From: Dipteris shenzhenensis | Taxonomy: Eukaryota; Polypodiophyta; Polypodiopsida; Gleicheniales | DNA length: 64,000 bases | NCBI GenBank assembly: GCA_047967505.1 | Contig: CM106541.1 | Reading direction: 5' to 3' (one strand) | Shown here: piece after piece, positions 57,188-64,000 of the stretch | Layout of the letters: each line of letters begins with the position of its first letter | Position numbering within the stretch: the first letter of the stretch is position 1 | Made by a program: the position numbers and the translations under genes | Notes under the pieces: generated by a model | Database searches by the model: none | What the model was told of the DNA's origin: nothing | Seen by the model: the letters and a program-made list of their open reading frames with translations, nothing else

Positions 57188-57960
57188 TTACTGAAATTCT
57201 TCCCCCCTTTCCTTTGCCTTTTTAATCCATGTTAAAGGCTTGATCTTCTTTAATGGAAGCAGCTCGGTTTTGATGGCTGTGCTCCTCCTACAAGAGTAAG
57301 GAAATAAGCTCTTTGAAGGTGTAGTTGTTGGGATTACCCAATCGACTAACCTTAGCGTCATAGTGAAGCCCTGATAAAAGTTAGGTAGTCCATGCAATAT
57401 TGTGGACACTACCTGTGGATCTGGCACAATCTCATCCACATTGATGAGCTGCTTTCTGGAGTCCTTGACTTTTGTGCGACATGCATCTATGCTGTCCCCT
57501 TCGTCCATCTTAACATTGCCCAGCCGCTCGTGCAAAAAGGCAACCCTTGCCTGATTCCAAATATGATAAATATTGGCCAATGTCTCCCATGCAGCCTTTG
57601 CTGTCATGCAAGACCGAATATGGGGTATAATGAATCTCTTGCGAGACAATGCAATCAAAACATGTCCCTCTGCATCTTGCTAGTCCTATCGTATCGAATC
57701 CGGTATGGGAGGCACAGTGGCAATTGTGGTAGATGATCCAGAAGTGGCATTAGCACCGGTAAACCCCTCATAGTAGTTGTGGTGGCAGCAGATGCATGTG
57801 CCTGAGAGACAGGTTTGGTTTATAATCTTGCAATAATACCCCCAAAAATTCCTGCCAACCAAAAGTGGCACACCATGTATGACCCATATGGGGTCATCGA
57901 GCCTGTCCTCAGCTGAAAGCATTCCGAGCATATCATTGTTGGCTATTGCAAAACATCCCC
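57188..57960 (-). pseudogene. copia gag remnant
   Basis: 57658-57188 is open for 156 codons: MTAKAAWETLANIYHIWNQA, then LHERLGNVKMDEGDSIDACR, DPQVVSTILHGLPNFYQGF, matching the UBN2/gag pattern (AWxxLxxxY, LxxxxxxExxSIxxYxxR, LxGLPxxY). The gag start lies near 57890-57800 (VPLLVGRNFWGYYCKIINQ). Together with 55440-56620 it forms one minus-strand copia with protease and RT lost or decayed. Confidence 0.75.
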
Positions 57961-58734
57961 AAAAAGAAAAGTGCTCTGCAAATATCAAACCCTCAAGGCT
58001 GTCTCTGCAATGAGCTTGCTGCTCAAAAGGCTGATTGTAACTTTGCAAATGTCAGGCAAAAATGATAGCAAATTGTCTGGAAATGTGAATGTCCAACTGC
58101 TGCTCAACACCAAGCCAAATGCACAAATCTGCCTGGCAAAGATTGACTGCAAAGGATCTGCAAATTTCTGTCTGGAAAAACCCACTAAATCAAGACTGCT
58201 CAAAAGTACCTGAAAAGGAGAATCCCCATAACACAGAAGCCAATGCAAGGCAATGGGAGCAAAAGCCCCAAATTTCGAGAGGCCGATTTGCCTTACGAGG
58301 CACTCCTAGCAATTCTAACTGCAAATTTGGCAAAAGTCCTAAATTTGTGGAAATGAGCCAAAAGAGAGGGGTCACTGCAAATCTCCAACTGGATTGCAAT
58401 GTGCTTGCTAGAAAACCCAAAAGCCCAATTTTTACTGCAATGTCCAAAAATTCCAAGCCAATGTTAACCGAAACCAGCTTAAATGCTGTTGGAGCTGGTT
58501 GTAGCAGTTGCGAACCAGTTGTGTGCAGATGACATAAGAGCCATACAGCTGTACGGATGGGATAGAGTTGTATTCTAGAGCTGGCACTGAGAATTGGCAA
58601 ATCAGTGGTGTACGGACACCTGACAATGAATCAGTACAGGTGTACTGATATCCATACAACTGTGCAGACAGATCGTGAGAAGACTTCTTTTTAAGGTCAA
58701 AGTTAGGCTGTGAGTAGTCATGCCGGTATGAATA
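57961..58734. other. possible copia 5' region, nothing certain
   Basis: Precedes the gag remnant on its strand, so it may be leader and LTR, but no primer site or LTR partner was found. Confidence 0.3.
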
Positions 58735-61700
58735 GGGTTCCAGTATATGTAGTTTGCTACTTTCCCCCTGAGACCTCCCACTTTGCCAGACATATCCGAG
58801 GTGATGATGAGGCATCCCCATTTGCTGCCCTTTATCAGTCCATCGGTGACTTCTCTAGCCACGGAGAAGTCCTTCTAGTGGGGGACTTCAACGCGAGAAC
58901 AAGGGCCCGTCAGGTACCACTTCTTGACTTCAGAGATGATTCCACTCTACTGCCAGATATTGACCTTGAGAAGGCAGGTATGCTATGAGTTTCGGCTGAC
59001 AGGTGAGGTCCATTCTCATCTTATGGGCAGGCCCTATTAGACCTCAGCAGGATACACGATCTCATTTTCTATAATGGTCTTGACAGATGGCCCGCTTTAG
59101 GTGGTTTCACATGCTTTCCACATGGGGGGGGCTCCAGTGTTCTTGATTACATCATGGGATCCCCTATCTTCACATCTCGCATTAGTGACTTCACTGTAGC
59201 ACCTCTCCCCCCAGGGGCTGATCATACATACCTTTTCTTTAGCATCTCCACCTCCCTTCGCACAGCACCTTCCACCCCACTCAGTGCTTACTCCACCTAC
59301 CACGATATACGCTTTGATTGGGATCACTCACCTTCTTACTCTGGCCGTCTGTACATACTTCTCACTTATATTGACTTCATACCCCTTTTAGAGGATCGTG
59401 CTGCCCTGCCCTTGTCACCCGCTCACTACACGAGGTTGCCATTCACACTTTCCCCCACACCACCCGCTCCACCCGCCCACCACCCCCTGGAACCGTACCC
59501 TGTAATAGTTGGTACGATGATGAGTGTAAGGCTTTACGCCGTCAACTTAGATTCGAAACCAAAAACAGTCTTCCGAGCGCACTAGATACGCTACATGAAT
59601 ACTGTAGACTGGTACGAAGGAAGAAGCTAGACTTCGTTCGTCGGAACGAGGAGCTACTGAACATTTTGTTTAGTAACAACTCTAAGGACTTCTGGCGGAG
59701 ATTTCTATAAGGACGGTCCCCTCCGCCACTCACTGACACTCAAATCTGGTTTGATTATGCACGCACACTTTATGACATCCCAAATCAGCCAATCCCTAAC
59801 CTCTCACACATGCCTCGTCCCACATCCTACACCCTCTTCACTAGACGAGGGGTAAAGGATGCCGTAATGAAACTTCATAACGGCTGAGCGAAGGATCATG
59901 AGGGGCTATGCACTGAGTTCATTGCATATGGGATTAACCTCCTAGCCCCAATCTTAGCAAAGCTTTTTAATGAAGCTGTCTGTTTGGGATTTCCACACAC
60001 TTTGACCATTAACACACTCTCACCCATCCACAAGGCAGGGGATCCCATGAGCCCAGAGAACTACAGGACCATTATGATTGGACATGTCATGTCCAAGATT
60101 TATGCATCAGTACTTGACTCCGAGGTTAGCAGACTTGCAGAGTATCAAGGACTTAGAGTAGCATGATAGGTCGGATTCCGGCGTGATCATGGAACCATGG
60201 ACCACATCCTCACGCTTAGATGTATCATCGAGGAGGCGAAGTCACGGAAGCAGAGGGTTTATTGTTGCTTTGTGGATTTCTGCAAGACATTTGACACGGT
60301 TCCAAGAGCCCGCCTCATACGGCGCCTACAGGACTTGGGCTATGACCAAGAGATCATTTGGGCTGTCATGGCACTTTACGAGAGAGTTTCTGGCAAAGTT
60401 CGAGCAGGATCCGAGTGGACAGACGAGATCATGAGTACCATCGGGATCAAATAAGGATGTCCTTTGTCGCCTACCTTGTTTGGCCTCTACATTGACGAGC
60501 TTGAGACAGTGATGCAGACACAGGGGGGTGTAGGTTGCTCTCTTGCGGGCAGGCTGATCTAGACTCTACTCTATGCAGATGACATGGCTCTCTTGTCTTC
60601 CTCAACAGAGGGGCTTCAGAGACACCTAGACGCACTACAGTCCTTTTGTGAGTCTCATAATTTGAAGGTCAACCTAGGTAAAACCGAGGTCATGATTTCA
60701 ATACATCTCGAGCCATCATGCGTAAGGAGCAGTTCACATTTGCGGGGTCGTCTGTTGAGATAGTTTCATCATACACTTATCTTGGGGTTATCTTCTCCGA
60801 ACCCAGATTCACTATGAGACCCACGATGCAGGCACGCTTGAGTAGAGGGTATGCTTCATTGGCCAGACTAGAGAGGCAGTGCTTTCGCTCGCACTTTCAA
60901 GATCCACGCACCACAGGGTTGCTTTTTGACTCCTAGCAGGGATGTACAGCAGCCATTGTTGGGGGCTAGACTTGTCGGATACAGAGTGGGCTCGTGTGGA
61001 GCGGCTACAGGTTCTCGTGTTATCACGGATGATTCGTGTTAAGTCATCCGTTCCTCACCAGATCATTCAGGCTGAGTTTGGGTCACCCCCTTTACAGCTA
61101 GATGCTACATTTCAGGTCATTACATATCTGTACCGAGTTAGGGAATATGGGGATTATACCTTGGGGCATAGCAAGCTACCATGGATAGCTCTATCCTCTT
61201 CTATGGCACTTGCAGCAGGAGGAGACCAGAGGTGCTGGTATGCACGTACAGAGAGATGGTTTGAGCGATTGGGGCTCCACATGGATAGACTACCTCCCTT
61301 CTAGTACAACATGGATGCTCCGTTTTCTCCCCTCTTATCACACGAAGTCAACCAGGTTATCTGTGAGGATCTACTACAGCTACACACATTTCGGACCTGG
61401 TTGGGACCGAGTGAACTCCCAGTGAAGCTTAGCTTCTACAAAGATCACTTCTTACATATCACAGCGGAGGGTTTCATTGACCCACCAGGATACACGCAGA
61501 TTCACCTACCCCACTCGCTGAGGATCTCTCTTGGCCAGTTCCGGGTCTCTTCACACAGACTTCGCATCGAGAGCGGTAGGGCAGAGTGACTACCCAGGGA
61601 GAGGCGCATATGCACACTGTGTGACATGCAGGACGTTGAGACAGAGAAGCATTTCATCTTCAGGTGTCCTGTGTACTATGAGATCCGAGGGCGTTTCCAC

Positions 61701-61890
61701 TGCCTCTTCAAAGATAGTTATGGGATTTTGGCCTATTTCCTCTCCTACCCCAACCAGCGGTGTTTGGCAGGTTTCATTCATAAGGCACTTAGACACCGTG
61801 AGAGGATACTTCGAGCACGGAGACAGGAGCAAACTTCTTCCTCGGCTGATCCCTCTCAGAGCTCTATAACGAAGTTCTTTCAGCTAGATC
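58735..61890 (+). pseudogene. family C ORF2, broken copy
   Basis: The frame is open in long pieces (58710-58988, 59154-59585, 60197-60454, 60718-60936, 60942-61304, 61311-61589, 61626-62153). Stops against the copy at 44176 include CAG to TAG (60164 area, 61302), CGA to TGA (58986, 59886) and two others not explained by C-to-T (59707, 61587). Not functional. Confidence 0.8.
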
Positions 61891-62015
61891 ACATGGACCC
61901 CATTGGTATGGACGCTCATTTAGTAGCTCCACTATCACAGCTTGTTGTATCAGGATTTTCACAGTCTCATAGACCCATCGGTCTTCCAAAGACTTTAATA
62001 AACTTTCTTTTTTTC
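58735..62015 (+). mobile_element. family C LINE, truncated in the endonuclease
   Basis: Starts with VVCYFPPETSHFARHIRG of the endonuclease and runs through [14 protein letters not shown] (58870-58910), [39 protein letters not shown] (60270), [16 protein letters not shown], the ADD region near 60575, LERQCFRSHFQDP, FGSPPLQLDATFQVITYLYR and the Cys/His end CTLCDMQDVETEKHFIFRCP (61610-61670). The 3' end has CTCATAGACCCATCG, hairpin GTCTTCCAAAGAC (61982-61994), TTTAATAAA and a TTTC-rich tail. Stops at several points and a 14-bp deletion near 60936 break it. It is closest to the copy at 44176-48341. Confidence 0.85.
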
Positions 62016-62179
62016 GTTCTTTCTTCCTTGTGCTACATCGTCTCTACTTCTGTTTCCATAGTGGGCATTGGTATCCTTGGTGGCACTACTTCCACTGATT
62101 TCTATGCACCTACATCCCTAGTATGGCCTTGTAAACCAATAATTCCTAGATAGGCTACTTAGGACATTTAGTCCTAAGT

Positions 62180-62307
62180 TGTTGGGGCCGTATATTTGCC
62201 ACTATTGTACTTTCCTACTGTCCATTGTGCAAGTATACTCCATTGCTTGTCTACTTGCATTCCAGTTTCCTTTCATTGCTCCCGACATCCAATAGTGGTA
62301 TCAGAGC
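62180..62307 (+). other. possible short LTR with tRNA-iMet primer site
   Basis: A 108-bp segment starts TGTTGGGG (62180) and ends CCCGACA (62287), and TGGTATCAGAGC follows at 62296-62307 after eight bases. This layout fits the 5' end of a copia or TRIM element. No second LTR was found before the LINE at 62690. Confidence 0.4.
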
Positions 62308-62689
62308 AAGTGTGATCCAACTTCCCCAATCCCCCCATGCATCTGCTCCCCATTGCTCGCTTGTTGTTCCCCTCGACTTACAGCTTGCTGCTATTCCAGC
62401 TCCAGCGACCTTCTCCACGCTGTTGTCCCAGCTCACACGACCTCCAATTAGCATTTGTGCTGCCAAAACAGATGTTTGCAGAGCCCCCGCCAATCACAAC
62501 TTGCTCGCACATTGTTTACTATAGCATTGCGCTGCTTATCAGCTGTCTGTGCCAGCCACAACTCCAACGCAGCTCGCGTGAGCTCGATTGAGCTATACCA
62601 GGCCTGCCTACAGTGGTGTTCCGGATCCAAAGAAATCTGGAATGTGTATCTGTCTGCTCTACTAAAATGGTCGCCCGAAGTGTGGATTT

Positions 62690-64000
62690 GAAAAGGACTG
62701 CAACTCCACCTGAACCTCAAACTCCTCCTGTACCCCTCGTCTCATCTCTGTAGGCAGACTCCCATGTATACCCGCTGACTATTGGAAGAGGGCGCTTTGG
62801 ACTCTGACGTGTCTTTGTATAAAAGACTGTCATGGCCTGTATAGGATTCCGAGAAGTTTTCTGGTTCTGACCATAAGGTACCATTACAGTTCCAAATGGT
62901 GCAGGACAGGGTCTCGAATATTTGAGTCTCAGAGATCTCGCTTCCCTATGTGGGGGAGGGGGCAGGTGCCCTACGGGGGCTTGTAAGAAGTCGTCCCTCT
63001 CGTACCATTGCCCACTTCCCCTCCTGGACCTGATCCCGTTGCTGCAGTAAAGAGCGCCTCTCCTCAACCTGTAGAGGTGTGAGGCCCTCATCCATAGAGA
63101 TTGCTGGCTGATCTTGAAGGACTGGCCTGCATCGTAGAGCTAAAAGTTGTGCTTGAGTGTCATGGAACTGTATGATCAGGGTTTGCTCTTGGTTGGGATC
63201 TCTCCCCACCTGCCATGCCCTCTCTATCCTATGCTCAGCCACGCCCAGGGTAGCGACCACGAACACAGCTGCATCTACCATCGGTGTAGCCTTAGTGCGT
63301 GGGATCTCGCGTACTCTGATGTTGAGAGCCTTACTGGCTCTCTGCTGCTGCGCCATGAGGGTAGCCGAAACGGTTACCCTTGCGGGTTTCCGTTTGGCCG
63401 CGTCAACCCATCTGGAAGTCTCCTCAATAGCAGATTGCATGCTCGCAATCTGTGCCTCGACCACCGGGATACTCCTTGGGACAGTGTGTATGGCTATGAC
63501 CTCCTGTCGAAGCTGCTTGATATCCTGTCTGAGTCCCTGAATAAGACCCGCTTGCTCCCGAATGGCCCTAGCCTGCTCCTGTATGATGCGGCTCTGCTCT
63601 TGGTTGAAGCGGACCCGCTCCCGTGCGAAGCGAGTCAGCTCCATCTCACGCTCACGGAAACTATGTATCTCCATGAGCAAGGTCTCACAGGCCTCTGGTG
63701 TATCAGCCCACACCCATGTCCATGTTGACACTGTGGTGACTGTGGCCTGAAAGTGTGGGACTGAGTCCGAAAACTGGACGGTGACTGAGTGAGGAACAGA
63801 GATGACAATGGATAGGATGAGGCAGTTCCAACGGGGTGTGGAAGCGTGGGCTGGCTGAGAGGGAGAGGGGAGAGTGAAGCGTAATGCAGAACAATGTATG
63901 ACACCTCCGAAGTAGGGTCATAAGCTGTGCAAGAGTTGTAACATGAGAGGAGGGGAAGGAAACGACAACTAGCGCCATGGGCATGAGTATGTCACTGATC
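62690..64000 (-). mobile_element. family C LINE 5' end with intact ORF1, cut in the endonuclease, continues past the window
   Basis: Minus-strand order: 5' region (64000-63732), ORF1 (63731-62946), then the start of ORF2 (CTIWNCNGT at about 62890, [21 protein letters not shown]) ending near 62690. The downstream RT is absent, so the copy is 3' truncated by a later event. It faces the + strand LINE at 58735-62015. Confidence 0.8.
62946..63731 (-). CDS. LINE ORF1 protein: coiled coil, RRM-like domain, C-terminal domain
   Basis: 261 codons, intact. Residues about 20-85 form a heptad-rich coiled coil with repeated EQARxI units (FNQEQSRIIQEQARAIREQA), suited to trimerisation. Residues about 130-200 resemble the L1 ORF1p RRM (ALNIRVREIP, later TLIIQFHDTQAQLLAL). 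Residues about 210-255 form the CTD (DEGLTPLQVEERRSLLQQRD, GKWAMVREGRLL). This is the vertebrate/algal L1-type ORF1p architecture rather than the zinc-knuckle type seen in the LINE at 11990-14240. The protein would bind element RNA as a chaperone. ORF1 ends in TAG (62946-62948) with the endonuclease continuing in the same frame. Confidence 0.85.
   Translation of the reverse strand: MSTWTWVWADTPEACETLLMEIHSFREREMELTRFARERVRFNQEQSRIIQEQARAIREQAGLIQGLRQDIKQLRQEVIAIHTVPRSIPVVEAQIASMQSAIEETSRWVDAAKRKPARVTVSATLMAQQQRASKALNIRVREIPRTKATPMVDAAVFVVATLGVAEHRIERAWQVGRDPNQEQTLIIQFHDTQAQLLALRCRPVLQDQPAISMDEGLTPLQVEERRSLLQQRDQVQEGKWAMVREGRLLTSPRRAPAPSPT

Noticed and set aside
1-64000. CRISPR arrays, bacterial operons, rRNA and tRNA genes
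   Set aside because: None seen. The tRNA-like matches are 12-nt retrotransposon primer sites, and the short direct repeats are microsatellites or tandem duplications in plant DNA.

Overview
This window reads as nuclear DNA of a land plant with a large, repeat-rich genome. The one host gene recognised is SF1 (branchpoint-binding protein) on the + strand: six exons between 29194 and 52251 encode the first 250 residues, with the U2AF-binding tryptophan motif, the SPSP motif and most of the KH domain. The gene has tens of kilobases of intron filled with transposons. A fern, lycophyte or gymnosperm would fit, but the sequence does not settle the species. No rRNA, tRNA or CRISPR locus was seen.

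Left flank (1-29190): degenerate Ty3/gypsy pieces surround a complete Ty1/copia element on the minus strand (1506-6535, TSD CTTTT). An unidentified pseudogene follows (9250-11290), then a plant L1-type LINE with ORF1 and endonuclease but no reverse transcriptase (11990-14240). Next come a 560-bp tandem repeat (18125-19403), a duplicated unidentified coding-like tract (19520-21500) and a copia RT scrap. Just upstream of SF1 sit two nested LTR elements with very short interiors (24387-28400).

SF1 intron 4 (30451-51997, 21.5 kb) holds a copia RNase H scrap and a BED/DUF659 hAT-type transposase whose C-terminal half is inverted. It also holds a head-to-tail series of minus-strand LINEs (34050-42987) joined through TC or TTC microsatellite tails, a copia gag piece, a + strand LINE (44176-48341) and an internally deleted chromovirus (48757-51344). 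Exons 5 and 6 follow. Intron 6 then runs past the window end and contains a likely solo LTR, L1 and copia remnants, another + strand LINE (58735-62015) and a minus-strand LINE with an intact ORF1 (62946-63731).

Three observations stand out. LINE copies of this lineage share a 3' terminus made of a short conserved box, a 13-nt hairpin, TAATA and a pyrimidine microsatellite, and several abut one another through TC tracts. In-frame stops in otherwise frame-intact transposon ORFs are almost all transition-derived: nine of nine are TAG in one LINE ORF2, and seven of seven fit C-to-T or G-to-A in the copia polyprotein, as expected from deamination at methylated CHG/CG sites. Two LINE copies carry a TAG at the same ORF1/ORF2 boundary with ORF2 continuing in the same frame.
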